Origin: Moheibacter stercoris
GTDB lineage: Bacteria > Bacteroidota > Bacteroidia > Flavobacteriales > Weeksellaceae
DNA length: 64,000 bases
Reading direction: 5' to 3'
NCBI RefSeq assembly: GCF_040545805.1
Contig: NZ_JBEPMO010000005.1
Location: forward strand, 1 to 64,000
Positions 25,702 to 35,183 of the stretch are shown piece after piece (the first letter of the stretch is position 1; the number at the start of each line of letters is the position of its first letter). The notes under the pieces were generated by a model. That model saw only the letters and a list, made by a program, of their open reading frames with translations. It made no database searches and had not been told where the DNA came from. The position numbers and the translations under genes were made by a program.

Positions 25702-27708
25702 ATGACGACTGAATTGGATAACCTGCACAATGAGGCAGATGGAGAAAAAGCTCAAAACCTAAATTCTCAAGAAAATACTCAAGATTCTACCGAAAATCAA
25801 CCGGTTGAAAATGAGAATTCAACTCCTGAGGAAAGCCCTGTTAATACTCCATCTGAAGAAGCGGAAGATTACAAAGTAGAATCTCATGAAGAGGAAGCAG
25901 AAGAAGTAGAAAATGTGGAAGAAGAAATTCCATTTAAAAATTACGACGATTTCTCTGTTGCCATTTTGATTGGGGAAGCCAAAGATTTGTTGGCCAAACA
26001 TCCTGCGCGAAAGTTACGTGAACATTTCAATCAAATTCGTGATGCGGTAAAACGTAAATTGGACGAAGAAGAATCCATGAAACGTGATGCATTTCTAGAA
26101 GAAGGTGGTGAAGCAGCAGATTTTCATTATGATAATCCGGCACGTAGAGAATTCAACGCTGTTTACAATGATTATAGAAGGCAAATAGATAGTTTCTACA
26201 AAGAGCAAGAAAAAAATCAACAAGAAAATTTGAAAGAAAGACTTCAAATCATTGATGAGTTGAAAGCTCTTTATCAAGAACAAAATACAGAAAATACCAA
26301 TATTTTCTCCATATTTAGAAATTTGAAAACACGTTGGCACAATGCAGGTCCAGTACCAAAAGCTCAAGCCGGAAATGTTTTCAAAACCTATTTTCACCAT
26401 TTGGATAATTTCTATGAATATTTAGATTTTAACAAAGAACTTCGTGAATTGGATTATGCGCATAACTTACAAGTAAGAGAATCCATCATCAAACGCGCAG
26501 AGGAATTGGTAGGAGAGGAGAATGTTCAAAAAGCTTTGAATGAACTTCAATACTTACACAGACTTTGGAAGGAAGAAGCGGTTCCTGTTGCAGAAGAAAT
26601 GCGCGAAGTGACTTGGCAGAAATTCAAAGATTTGACGCATAAGATTCATGATCGTAAAGCGGAATTAGGTGAAAAAATCAAAGCAGAACAAGAAGAAAAT
26701 TTAACCAAGAAACAAGCTATTTTGGATGAGATTGCTGTCTTGTCTCAAAATCCTGAGAAAAAATCACATGGTGAATGGCAATCAGGAATCAAACGTTTGA
26801 ATACCTTACGTGAAAATTTCTTGGCAATTGGACGAGTTCCAAAAGAATACAACCAAAAAATGTGGGATGCTTTCAAAGCAGCTACACGTGATTTTAACCA
26901 TAGCAAAAACGAATTCTACAAATCTCTAAAATCTGAACAACAAACGAATTTGGAGAAAAAACAAGAATTGTTACGTATTGCGAAAGAACACGCCAATAGT
27001 ACGGATTGGAATGCTTCTGTTCAAGTAATCAAACGTATTCAAGCCGATTGGAAGAAAATTGGGCACGTTCCACGTAAATTTTCCGATTCCATTTGGAAAG
27101 AATTCAAAGATGCATGTAATTTATTTTTCGATAACTACAAAGAACGCGGAAATCAAGTTAACCAAGCGTTTGAAGAGAATTTTGTGAAGAAAGAAGCGCT
27201 TTTAGAAGAAGTGAGAAATTTCAAAACTCAAGGAAATGCAGAAGCAGATTTATCAGCTGTGAATGATTTCAATGTTCGTTGGAATAGTATTGGAAAGGTG
27301 CCTGCTGCAAAAATGAGCATCAACCAAGACTTTAATAAAGCGATAAACGAAATTGTGAAATCCCTTGGTTTGTCTGACAATGAAATTCAAGATTTCAAAA
27401 TGGCTGCTTTGGTGGACCAAATTAAATCTGGGCAAGATGGACGATTATTGGATGATGAAATCCGTAAGTCGCGCAAAATGATCGACGATTTAGAGAAGGA
27501 AATTAATCAATTGGAAACCAATGTTGGGTTTTTCGCCAATGCCAATGCCGATAGTCCTTTGTTGAAAGACGTTTTCAAACAGATTGAAGAAAAAAGATCT
27601 CGCTTGGTTGATACCGAAATTCGATTGAGAAAATTGCTTCAAATTGATTTCAACGATGAGGTAGAAGAAAATCAATCCAATCAAGGAGAGGAACAATCTG
27701 AAGATTAA
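25702..27708 (+). CDS. DUF349 repeat protein
   Basis: The 668-residue protein has an acidic low-complexity N-terminus (residues 1-80) followed by about five helical DUF349 repeats, each marked by a Trp-containing segment: FRNLKTRWHNAGPVPKA, FNVRWNSIGKVPAAK, IQADWKKIGHVPRKF and similar. The C-terminal 80 residues form a predicted coiled coil. DUF349 proteins are long coiled-coil-like repeat proteins of unknown function; no enzyme motif is visible. It ends 22 bases before a terminator. Confidence 0.88.
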   Translation: MTTELDNLHNEADGEKAQNLNSQENTQDSTENQPVENENSTPEESPVNTPSEEAEDYKVESHEEEAEEVENVEEEIPFKNYDDFSVAILIGEAKDLLAKHPARKLREHFNQIRDAVKRKLDEEESMKRDAFLEEGGEAADFHYDNPARREFNAVYNDYRRQIDSFYKEQEKNQQENLKERLQIIDELKALYQEQNTENTNIFSIFRNLKTRWHNAGPVPKAQAGNVFKTYFHHLDNFYEYLDFNKELRELDYAHNLQVRESIIKRAEELVGEENVQKALNELQYLHRLWKEEAVPVAEEMREVTWQKFKDLTHKIHDRKAELGEKIKAEQEENLTKKQAILDEIAVLSQNPEKKSHGEWQSGIKRLNTLRENFLAIGRVPKEYNQKMWDAFKAATRDFNHSKNEFYKSLKSEQQTNLEKKQELLRIAKEHANSTDWNASVQVIKRIQADWKKIGHVPRKFSDSIWKEFKDACNLFFDNYKERGNQVNQAFEENFVKKEALLEEVRNFKTQGNAEADLSAVNDFNVRWNSIGKVPAAKMSINQDFNKAINEIVKSLGLSDNEIQDFKMAALVDQIKSGQDGRLLDDEIRKSRKMIDDLEKEINQLETNVGFFANANADSPLLKDVFKQIEEKRSRLVDTEIRLRKLLQIDFNDEVEENQSNQGEEQSED

Positions 27709-27730
27709 AAAGAAATAAAATAGATATATA

Positions 27731-27766
27731 CACCTCATGAGTTTTTGGCTTATGAGGTGTTTTTTT
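27731..27766. terminator. Intrinsic terminator
   Basis: Stem CACCTCAT (27731-27738) with ATGAGGTG (27752-27759), followed by seven Ts. It lies between the DUF349 gene and ribD. Confidence 0.85.
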
Positions 27767-27779
27767 AATAGATAGATCA

Positions 27780-28805
27780 ATGAATTTTGATGAGCAAATG
27801 ATGCAAAGATGCTTAGAACTTGCCAATTTGGGACTTGGACTGACTTATCCAAATCCTTTGGTTGGTTGTGTCATTGTACATGAAAACAAAATTATCGCAG
27901 AAGGATGGCATAAAAAAGCAGGAAGTCCACATGCCGAAGTCTATGCTATACAGCAGATTCAAGATGTGGAAATTTTGAAAAACTCAACGCTTTATGTTTC
28001 TTTAGAACCCTGTGCGCACTTTGGGAAAACGCCTCCTTGTGCAGATTTGATTGTCAAACATCAAATACCAAAAGTTGTGATAGGTACACAAGATCCTTTT
28101 TCCAAAGTAAATGGTTTGGGGATTGAGAAATTGCGTAATGCTGGAATCGAGGTGAAGGTTGGTGTTTTAGAAAAAGATTGTCAAGAAGTAAACAAACGGT
28201 TTTTTCATTTTCATCAATTTAAACGTCCTTATGTGATTTTAAAGTGGGCAGAAACTGCAAATGGTAGGATGGGAAGCTTAGATGATAAACAAAAGTGGAT
28301 CTCAAATTCCTATTCCAAACAACTTGTTCATCTTTGGAGAACTCAGGAACAAGCAATTTTGGTGGGTACCAATACAGCTAAAATTGATAATCCTCAACTA
28401 AATGCTCGTTTGTGGTCGGGAAATCAACCCATTCGAGTGGTTGTAGATCGAAAATTAGAATTATCAAAAGATTTGCATTTGTTTGATAAAAGTCAGCCTA
28501 CATTAGTTTTGACAGAAAAGGAGCAAGAAAATGAATCGAATCTTCAGTTTGAACAAATTTCATTTGGTGATGATTTTATAGAATCTATTGTGAAGAAATT
28601 ATATGAAAGCAATATTCAGTCAGTTATAATTGAAGGAGGGAAAAAAGTCTTGGAACAATTTATAGAGTCTGGAAATTGGGATGAAGCAAGAATTATAACA
28701 TCCAACAAAGTATGGGAAGAGGGATTGGTCGCGCCCAAAATTGACGGAATCTTGCAGAAAGAATGGAAGGTTGAACAGGATAATATTAAGATTCTGACAA
28801 GATGA
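27780..28805 (+). CDS. ribD: Riboflavin biosynthesis deaminase/reductase
   Basis: RibD deaminates and then reduces the pyrimidine intermediate of riboflavin synthesis. The deaminase half (1-150) has the zinc site HAEVYAI and PCAHFGKTPPCADLI, and the reductase half (150-341) has ILKWAETANGRMG, QAILVGTNTAKIDNPQLNAR and VIIEGGKKVLEQFI. The length of 341 is normal. Its stop overlaps the start of the next gene by four bases. No FMN riboswitch is visible upstream: the 13 bases after the terminator hold only the leader. Confidence 0.94.
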   Translation: MNFDEQMMQRCLELANLGLGLTYPNPLVGCVIVHENKIIAEGWHKKAGSPHAEVYAIQQIQDVEILKNSTLYVSLEPCAHFGKTPPCADLIVKHQIPKVVIGTQDPFSKVNGLGIEKLRNAGIEVKVGVLEKDCQEVNKRFFHFHQFKRPYVILKWAETANGRMGSLDDKQKWISNSYSKQLVHLWRTQEQAILVGTNTAKIDNPQLNARLWSGNQPIRVVVDRKLELSKDLHLFDKSQPTLVLTEKEQENESNLQFEQISFGDDFIESIVKKLYESNIQSVIIEGGKKVLEQFIESGNWDEARIITSNKVWEEGLVAPKIDGILQKEWKVEQDNIKILTR

Positions 28806-29407
28806 TATATTCGTATAAAACAATCGATCAGGCAATTGAAAATATTGATTTTAAAGAAAAGGGAAGTAAATTCATAGGATTTGGTTATCCGGTCGAAGAT
28901 GAGGGAGAAGTAAAAGAAAAGTTGATTGAATTATGGGAACGATTTCCCGATGCTACGCATATTTGTTACGCCTATCGTTTGGGATTAAACGGTGAGATTT
29001 ATCGAGCAAATGATGATGGTGAACCTTCAGGAAGTGCTGGATTGCCCATTTACAATCAGATTGTATCCAAAGAAATTACCAATGTTTTGGTTGCAAGCGT
29101 GAGATTTTATGGTGGAACGAAATTGGGTGTGAGTGGATTGGTAAAAGCCTATAAATTATCAGCTCAAATGGTTTTGGAAGAAGCTATTTTGGTTGAGAAA
29201 CACTTAACAGAAAAGATATTGATTGAATTTACCTATGAAGATCAAGGAAATGTGATGAGAAATATTGATAAATCACAAGTAGAAGTTTTGAAAACGAATT
29301 TTGGAATGTCCTGTACATTAGAGGTTAAGGTTAGGAAAGATCAGAAAGAGAAATTTATTTCCTTATTTGAACCTTTATATCAAGTAAAATTAACCGATTT
29401 AAACTGA
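28802..29407 (+). CDS. YigZ/IMPACT-family protein
   Basis: The 201-residue protein has the UPF0029 signature: EKGSKFIGFGYPV, DATHICYAYRLG, NDDGEPSGSAGLPI and VRFYGGTKLGVSGLVKAY, with the C-terminal DUF1949-like domain. The family is related to eukaryotic IMPACT and has no firmly assigned bacterial role. It is translationally coupled to ribD. Confidence 0.9.
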   Translation: MIYSYKTIDQAIENIDFKEKGSKFIGFGYPVEDEGEVKEKLIELWERFPDATHICYAYRLGLNGEIYRANDDGEPSGSAGLPIYNQIVSKEITNVLVASVRFYGGTKLGVSGLVKAYKLSAQMVLEEAILVEKHLTEKILIEFTYEDQGNVMRNIDKSQVEVLKTNFGMSCTLEVKVRKDQKEKFISLFEPLYQVKLTDLN

Positions 29408-29449
29408 TTTATCCTTATCTTTCAGTCAGTTTAATATTTATATTAATCT

Positions 29450-30403
29450 ATGAGGTGTTTCTATAAATTACCTTCTCTACTACTACTATTTTTATTGTTT
29501 GTTGCTTGTAATTTCAATTCAGAAAATTACAATTTTATAAATAAGCCTGGAATTATTTCTAGTGATGATGCTGTTGCTATTATCCATTATAACAATGGAT
29601 TGGTAGAGTTGACAGATGCGCAATTGGAATACATAACCTATGTCAATCGAAATTTAAAGCTAATCGAAACGGGTTTAGTAAAAAGCAATGAACCCATTTT
29701 GATTTCAAAAATTACCGATGTTTTTTATTTCAACATCAAAGAATTGTCAGATGTTAACAAAGAACTTCCTAGGTCTGTCTTTGATAAATCTCAAATTGAA
29801 TATTTTGAAAAGAATGTTCAATTAATGAATCAAACATTTGAAGATGTTCGTATGAGATATCAAATTTTGGAGAACTATATTTTGAACCAAGAGTATCTCG
29901 CAGATAAGGGAATAGAAGGAGTTAGTCAATTAAAAGCTTTGCAAAAAGTCATTGACGTATATTTTGATATGAGCGATTTGGTCATGGATAGAATTGTGGA
30001 TTTGTCCAATGAGGCAGAAAAGGAAGTTATCAAAGATCATCCATTAAAAGATTTTATCTATGCCATGCAGGAAAGCTCTGATTTGGTTTCTTTTTTTGTT
30101 GATCGTGCAGTAGATCGTTCCAACTTGTATGAAGAAGATAAAGCAGTTTATAAACAGTTATTAGTTGAACTTAAAATTCATCATAAAAAAATAGCCGAAA
30201 TGGATCAAAATGTATTCAAAGAATTTTCAGAAAAACGAATCTTTTTTGAAGGCTATTTAGGGGCTTTAAATGATTTCATCATACTGGGAGAAAAAGTAAC
30301 AAAACAAACCAATATTTCTGGAAATTTCAGCAATGAACAAATCAATGAATTGTTAATAAGTGAAGAGTTCTTGCGAAACTTTTACAACGATTTTGTGGAC
30401 TAA
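29450..30403 (+). CDS. Unknown lipoprotein, mainly helical
   Basis: I do not recognise a family. The 317-residue product has a lipoprotein signal with lipobox FVAC (Cys20) and then a mostly helical, acidic protein without membrane segments, with no cysteine beyond the lipid-anchored one. It therefore probably faces the periplasm or cell surface. It lies 42 bases after the YigZ gene on the same strand and overlaps the convergent thioesterase gene by four bases at its end. Confidence 0.8.
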   Translation: MRCFYKLPSLLLLFLLFVACNFNSENYNFINKPGIISSDDAVAIIHYNNGLVELTDAQLEYITYVNRNLKLIETGLVKSNEPILISKITDVFYFNIKELSDVNKELPRSVFDKSQIEYFEKNVQLMNQTFEDVRMRYQILENYILNQEYLADKGIEGVSQLKALQKVIDVYFDMSDLVMDRIVDLSNEAEKEVIKDHPLKDFIYAMQESSDLVSFFVDRAVDRSNLYEEDKAVYKQLLVELKIHHKKIAEMDQNVFKEFSEKRIFFEGYLGALNDFIILGEKVTKQTNISGNFSNEQINELLISEEFLRNFYNDFVD

Positions 30404-30816
30404 TTTTGGTTAGCGTAATCCTCCATTTTTTTCGTTAAATATTCGGGACAACGTATAGGTTTTCGCGTATCTTTATCGATGAATGCTAACACAACAAAAC
30501 CTTCGGTGATGACTTCGCCGAGATCGTTGGTAATACTGTACTCAAATCGAAATCTAACGCTCTTTGGAATTTCAGGAATTCGCGTGTTGATGTGTAATAA
30601 ATCATCGTAATAGGCAGGTTTTAAATATTTTATACCCAAATCTACAACAGGTAGCATAATGCCATTGGCTTCTAATTCTTTATACGGTAGACCCAATTCA
30701 CGGAAAAATTCTACTCTTGCAACTTCAAAATAAGATGGATAATTACCGTGGTAAACTACTCCCATTTGGTCGGTTTCACCATATCTTACGCGTACTGAAA
30801 TTTTTGTCGAAATCAT
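30400..30816 (-). CDS. Acyl-CoA thioesterase, 4HBT hot-dog fold (YbgC-like)
   Basis: The 138-residue protein has the active-site motif RVRYGETDQMGVVYHGNY near the N-terminus with the catalytic Asp in TDQMG, and continues with YFEVARVEFFRELG. These are YbgC/FadM-type signatures. It hydrolyses acyl-CoA thioesters; the chain length preference is unknown. I use the ATG at 30816 since it starts just before the conserved domain; a longer frame adds an unlikely leader. Confidence 0.9.
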   Translation of the reverse strand: MISTKISVRVRYGETDQMGVVYHGNYPSYFEVARVEFFRELGLPYKELEANGIMLPVVDLGIKYLKPAYYDDLLHINTRIPEIPKSVRFRFEYSITNDLGEVITEGFVVLAFIDKDTRKPIRCPEYLTKKMEDYANQN

Positions 30817-30994
30817 CTTAAAGTAAAGGATTAAATCGTTACAAAGATATTTTGAAAAAGTCAATAGGCAATTGGTTTTTTTTACTAAAAATTTATGAGC
30901 ACTTTTGCTTTAACGAAAAAACCAACTATATTAGTAGGCTAATCGCTTGTGTGACCTAATATTAACCTTTAAGAAAACTAGAATTTTAATAACT

Positions 30995-32425
30995 ATGGGA
31001 AAAACTGCAGAATCGGTTTGGAAAAATTGTTTGAATTTTGTGAAAGACAACATTCAAGAACAAGCTTTCAAAACTTGGTTTTCTCCTATTCAGCCTATTA
31101 AGCTAAATGAAAACATTTTAACAATTCAAGTGCCAAGTAAATTCTTTTACGAGTGGTTAGAAGAGCATTATATTAAATTGTTGAAAATAGCTTTACAAAA
31201 GGAATTAGGAAAGGACGCTAAATTAGTGTATAGTATTGTCATGGATCAGAAATATTCTGGTAAAGATCCTTATACAGTAAAAATTCCTAGTTCTAATCGT
31301 GAGAAATTGCAATTGCAAGAAGTAGATGCGCCTTTGCCTATAGATAGCAAAAAGGTGAAAAATCCATTTATCATTCCTGGATTGCAAAAAATCAAAATTG
31401 ATTCACAATTAAATACCAATAACAACTTCCATAACTTCATTGAAGGGGAAACCAACCGATTGGCTCGTTCTGCAGGGAAAGCGGTTGCAAAACGCCCTGG
31501 TGGAACTTCCTTTAACCCATTGTTTATTTACGGTGGAGTAGGATTGGGGAAAACGCATTTGGCACATGCCATTGGATTGGAAGCAAAAGAAAATCATCCC
31601 GATAAAACAGTATTGTACGTTTCAACCGAAAAGTTTACCCAACAATTCATTGATTCAGTACAAAGTAACAACCGAAATGATTTCATTCATTTCTATCAAA
31701 TGATCGATATTTTAATCATCGATGATGTGCAATTTTTATCAGGTAAAAAAGCAACGCAAGAAGCATTCTTCCATATATTCAATCATTTGCATCAAAAAGG
31801 GAATCAGATTATTTTAACGTCTGATAAACCACCTGTTGATATTCAAGATATGGAACAACGATTAATCTCTCGTTTCAAATGGGGATTGTCTGCAGATCTT
31901 CAAGCGCCAGATTATGAAACCCGTTTGGCCATCTTAAAGCACAAAGTCGAAAAAGACGGTTTGGAGATGCCAGAAGAAGTGGTAGACCATATTGCGAAAA
32001 ACATCAAAACCAATGTTCGTGAGTTGGAAGGTTGTTTGAATTCGATCATAGCACAAGCAACTTTAAACAAAAAGGAAATTACCTTGGAATTGACACAAAA
32101 AACTTTGTCCAATTTCATTAACAATACGAGAAAGGAAATTTCCATTGATTATATCCAACGTTTGGTATGTGATTATTTCAAAATTCCAGTAGATCAAATT
32201 CAGTCCAAAACCAGAAAACGTGATGTAGTTCAAGCTCGACAATTGGCGATGTTCTTTGCGAAGAAATACACCAAAGCCTCTTTGTCAAGCATTGGTTCAC
32301 AGATTGGAAACCGTGATCATGCTACCGTTTTGCATGCGTGTAAGACCGTTAAAAACTTGTCCGAAACCGATAAGATTTTTAGAGGATACGTGGAGGATAT
32401 CAATCGAAAAATTACGATCGAATAA
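30995..32425 (+). CDS. dnaA: Chromosomal replication initiator DnaA
   Basis: DnaA binds origin boxes and opens DNA. The 476-residue protein has the N-terminal oligomerisation domain (TAESVWKNCLNFVKDN), Walker A GGVGLGKTH (180-188), Walker B LIIDDVQFL, sensor motifs and the C-terminal box-binding helix with DVVQARQLAMFFAKKY and GNRDHATVLHA. ATG 30995 is chosen since it fits family length. dnaN is not next to it; instead it leads a small operon with a phosphatase and a methyltransferase. I see no DnaA boxes in the 130 bases upstream. Confidence 0.97.
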   Translation: MGKTAESVWKNCLNFVKDNIQEQAFKTWFSPIQPIKLNENILTIQVPSKFFYEWLEEHYIKLLKIALQKELGKDAKLVYSIVMDQKYSGKDPYTVKIPSSNREKLQLQEVDAPLPIDSKKVKNPFIIPGLQKIKIDSQLNTNNNFHNFIEGETNRLARSAGKAVAKRPGGTSFNPLFIYGGVGLGKTHLAHAIGLEAKENHPDKTVLYVSTEKFTQQFIDSVQSNNRNDFIHFYQMIDILIIDDVQFLSGKKATQEAFFHIFNHLHQKGNQIILTSDKPPVDIQDMEQRLISRFKWGLSADLQAPDYETRLAILKHKVEKDGLEMPEEVVDHIAKNIKTNVRELEGCLNSIIAQATLNKKEITLELTQKTLSNFINNTRKEISIDYIQRLVCDYFKIPVDQIQSKTRKRDVVQARQLAMFFAKKYTKASLSSIGSQIGNRDHATVLHACKTVKNLSETDKIFRGYVEDINRKITIE

Positions 32426-32433
32426 TTGACTCC

Positions 32434-32865
32434 ATGAAAATTTTAATGGTCTGTTTGGGTAACATTTGTCGTTCGCCATTGGCAGAAGGCATTATGAGAC
32501 ATCGAACAGATGGAAATTGGATAGTAGATTCTGCAGGTACAGGTAATTGGCATGTTGGAAACCGTCCCGATAAGCGTTCCATTGCAATTGCACAAAAATA
32601 TGGAATCGATATCTCTACTCAGAGAGCAAGACAATTTTCCTCAAAAGATTTCGATCAATTTGATCTGATATTTGCGATGGATTCTTCCAATTATACTGAT
32701 ATTTTGGAATTAGCAAAGACAGATGAGCATCGATCCAAAGTAAAACTCATGCTAGGTGAAGGAAATGTTCCCGATCCTTATTATGGAGGAGATGATGGTT
32801 TTGAACATGTTTTTCAATTATTGGATGAAGCAATTCAGGACTTCATTCTTCAACATAGATCTTAA
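32434..32865 (+). CDS. Low-molecular-weight protein-tyrosine phosphatase
   Basis: The 143-residue protein opens with the P-loop CLGNICRS (7-14, nucleophile Cys7, Arg13) and has the general acid Asp in VPDPYYGG near residue 109. It dephosphorylates protein tyrosines. The gene starts 8 bases after dnaA and its last base overlaps the next start, so the three genes are probably one operon. Confidence 0.94.
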   Translation: MKILMVCLGNICRSPLAEGIMRHRTDGNWIVDSAGTGNWHVGNRPDKRSIAIAQKYGIDISTQRARQFSSKDFDQFDLIFAMDSSNYTDILELAKTDEHRSKVKLMLGEGNVPDPYYGGDDGFEHVFQLLDEAIQDFILQHRS

Positions 32866-33572
32866 TGGCATCAAAATTATATTTAATTCCAACTTTGTTG
32901 GGAAATGATGATTTTCAACGTTCTTTACCGGCTTACAATCTTTCGATTGTGGAGTCAATCCAAATTTTTGTCGTTGAAAACGAAAAGTCCGCACGAAAAT
33001 TTATCAAAACAATTTTACCAGAAAAGAAACAATCCGAATTGGAAATACATCTATTGGATAAAAATACTTCTGGTGAAGAGTTGCATGAATTGAGCAAATT
33101 GTTTCAACGAAATCAGCCCATTGGAATTTTGTCCGAAGCTGGTCTTCCAGCTGTTGCTGATCCTGGTGCGAGATTGGTTCGTTTGGCTCATCAACAATCC
33201 ATTCAAGTTGTACCATTGGTTGGCCCATCTTCCATACTACTTGCTTTAATGGCTTCTGGAATGAATGGGCAACAATTTAGTTTTCATGGATATTTGCCAA
33301 TTGATAAAGTGGAACGTAAAAAAGCCATTCAAAAATTGGAAGCGGATAGTCGTAAAAATCGGTCTACGATGATTTTTATGGAAACGCCTTATCGAAACAA
33401 CCAATTGCTAGAAGATTTGGTAAAAATTTGTCAACCCAATACTTCTGTTTGTGTTGCTGCCAATATTACAATGGAGGATGAGTTTATCCTCACTTTACCA
33501 ATCAAAGAATGGAGCAAAAAAAAGACGGACTTTCATAAAAAGCCCGCCATTTTTATTTTAGAATCGTATTGA
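32865..33572 (+). CDS. SAM-dependent methyltransferase, RsmI-like tetrapyrrole-methylase fold
   Basis: The 235-residue protein has GILSEAGLPAVADPGARLVRLAH (about 86-108), the motif shared with RsmI, plus VPLVGPSSILLALMASG and the later FMETPYRNNQLLEDL. RsmI methylates the ribose of C1402 in 16S rRNA. This protein is shorter and lacks the RsmI C-terminal domain, and Bacteroidota usually have a separate RsmI, so the substrate is uncertain. Its start overlaps the phosphatase stop (TAATG). Confidence 0.87.
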   Translation: MASKLYLIPTLLGNDDFQRSLPAYNLSIVESIQIFVVENEKSARKFIKTILPEKKQSELEIHLLDKNTSGEELHELSKLFQRNQPIGILSEAGLPAVADPGARLVRLAHQQSIQVVPLVGPSSILLALMASGMNGQQFSFHGYLPIDKVERKKAIQKLEADSRKNRSTMIFMETPYRNNQLLEDLVKICQPNTSVCVAANITMEDEFILTLPIKEWSKKKTDFHKKPAIFILESY

Positions 33573-33581
33573 TTTACATTC

Positions 33582-34415
33582 TTAGTTAGTTTCTGGAGCT
33601 TGTCCAATCAATTCCATGAACTCATCTAACTGAGGAGTAATGATAATTTGTGTACGACGGTTTTTCGCTCTACCTTGATCGGTTGCGTTAGAAGCCACTG
33701 GATTGTATTCTCCACGTCCTCCTGCTGTCATACGTTTTGGATCAACACCGTGTTGATTTTGTAATGCTTGTACAACAGAAGATGCACGTAAAGCACTTAA
33801 ATCCCAGTTATTACGGATATTTTCTTTCTTAATTGGCACATTGTCTGTGTTTCCTTCAATGATTACATCATAATCTTTGTAATCTTTGATGATTTTGGCA
33901 ATTTTCGATAATGTTTCGTTAGCAGCTGGGCTAATTTCGTAGCTTCCAGATCTGTATAACATATTGTCAGACAATGAAATAAATACCACACCTTTTAAAA
34001 CCTGAACATCAACGTCTTTTAATTCTTCACGACTTAAAGAGCGTGTCAAGTTGTTGGTTAACACCATGTTTAAGGAATCATTCTTACGATTGATTTCAGT
34101 TAAGTGTTTGATGTATTTGTTGGAAGCATTGATTTCATCAACTAATTTTGCAATATTAGCTCCTCCTTGTTTGCTACCAGCTAAACACTCTGTAAGAGCA
34201 TTTTGTAGGCTAGTCATATTGTTTCTTTCAGCTTGAATAGCATCTTGTAAGCCTTCAATTCTAGATTTAGCCGCTGCCAATTCAGTTTGACATCCTTGGT
34301 TTTCAGCATAAACGCTATTGAAACGATTTTGAAGTTCATCATACTTCTTTTGAGGAACACATCCTGTTAACACTACCGCTGCTACTGCAACTACTGATAA
34401 AATGGATAATCTCAT
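33582..34415 (-). CDS. OmpA-family lipoprotein
   Basis: The 277-residue protein has a lipoprotein signal (lipobox LTGC, Cys19), a helical coiled-coil region (about 25-110) and a C-terminal OmpA peptidoglycan-binding domain with NTDNVP and the motif NWDLSALRASSVVQAL plus GRAKNRRTQIIITP. It links the outer membrane to peptidoglycan. It is convergent with the methyltransferase gene and lies on the same strand as the LysM gene upstream, separated by a terminator-like hairpin. Confidence 0.92.
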   Translation of the reverse strand: MRLSILSVVAVAAVVLTGCVPQKKYDELQNRFNSVYAENQGCQTELAAAKSRIEGLQDAIQAERNNMTSLQNALTECLAGSKQGGANIAKLVDEINASNKYIKHLTEINRKNDSLNMVLTNNLTRSLSREELKDVDVQVLKGVVFISLSDNMLYRSGSYEISPAANETLSKIAKIIKDYKDYDVIIEGNTDNVPIKKENIRNNWDLSALRASSVVQALQNQHGVDPKRMTAGGRGEYNPVASNATDQGRAKNRRTQIIITPQLDEFMELIGQAPETN

Positions 34416-34481
34416 AAAAATTTATTTAGTATACTTTGATTACAACGTGAAAAACTAGGTTTTAGTTTGCTGGTGGTTAAA

Positions 34482-34517
34482 AACAAAGTTTCAGGAATGG
34501 TTACCTGAAATTTTGTT
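34482..34517 (-). terminator. Terminator of the LysM gene
   Basis: Arms AACAAAGTTTCAGG (34482-34495) and CCTGAAATTTTGTT (34504-34517) pair with one mismatch; on the minus strand the hairpin is followed by a T-rich tract. It lies just after the stop of the BON-LysM gene. Confidence 0.7.
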
Positions 34518-34528
34518 AGAAGTTGGGT

Positions 34529-34987
34529 TTATCCTACTGGCGGAATGTAAAGAACTTGTCCAGGGTAAATTTTGTCTGGATCAGTTAACATTGGTTTGTT
34601 CGCCTCAAAAATGACTGGATATTTGTTAGGGTCACCATAAACTTCTTTTGAAATTTTGGATAAATTATCACCGCTTTTTACGGTATACATCGTTTTAGAA
34701 AAATCTGGTAAATCAAATTTTAACGGTTCAATCAATGTTAAATTGTCTTCTACATTGTCGATTCCATCAACATTTCCAGCAGTTGCCAAAATACGTTGTT
34801 TTTCATCTAAATTTTTTGCTGAACCAGAAACTACGATAGAATCCCCGTTAGCGGCAAATGTTACGCCTGATAAATCAAACCCATATTTAGATACGTGATC
34901 TTTTACTTTTTGTGCTTTTTCTTCTGGACTTTCAGATCCTCCGAAAATTTTCTCACCTGCGTTTTTGATGAATGAAAATAATCCCAT
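34529..34987 (-). CDS. kbp: BON-LysM protein, Kbp/YgaU type
   Basis: The 152-residue protein closely follows E. coli Kbp (YgaU): an N-terminal segment MGLFSFIKNAGEKIFG, a BON domain (about 25-90) and a C-terminal LysM domain (about 98-150) with YTVKSGDNLSKISKEVYG and KIYPGQVLYIPP. In E. coli this protein binds potassium and responds to potassium and osmotic stress. There is no signal peptide, as in E. coli. The role here is inferred from the domain match. Confidence 0.88.
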   Translation of the reverse strand: MGLFSFIKNAGEKIFGGSESPEEKAQKVKDHVSKYGFDLSGVTFAANGDSIVVSGSAKNLDEKQRILATAGNVDGIDNVEDNLTLIEPLKFDLPDFSKTMYTVKSGDNLSKISKEVYGDPNKYPVIFEANKPMLTDPDKIYPGQVLYIPPVG

Positions 34988-35183
34988 AGTTTAAATTATT
35001 TTTAAAGGTTAATACTCGGTATAAAAGTAATCAATAATTATTCCATAAATTTTAAAATTTTAACAAAGTTTCCTAAAATTATTAGCCGAATTTGTTAAAA
35101 TAAAATATTTTCAGCCATTTAAAAAGTAACGCATATTTGGTGATAAGTCCCTAAATTTCTAACTTGGCGGCAAGTTTACGGAT

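Noticed and set aside
27760..27779. FMN riboswitch in front of ribD
   Set aside because: Only 20 bases separate the preceding terminator from the ribD start, and no riboswitch motifs are present.
30865..30994. Possible replication origin upstream of dnaA
   Set aside because: No DnaA-box-like sequences (TTATCCACA type) or tandem AT-rich repeats were seen in these 130 bases, and dnaN is not adjacent.
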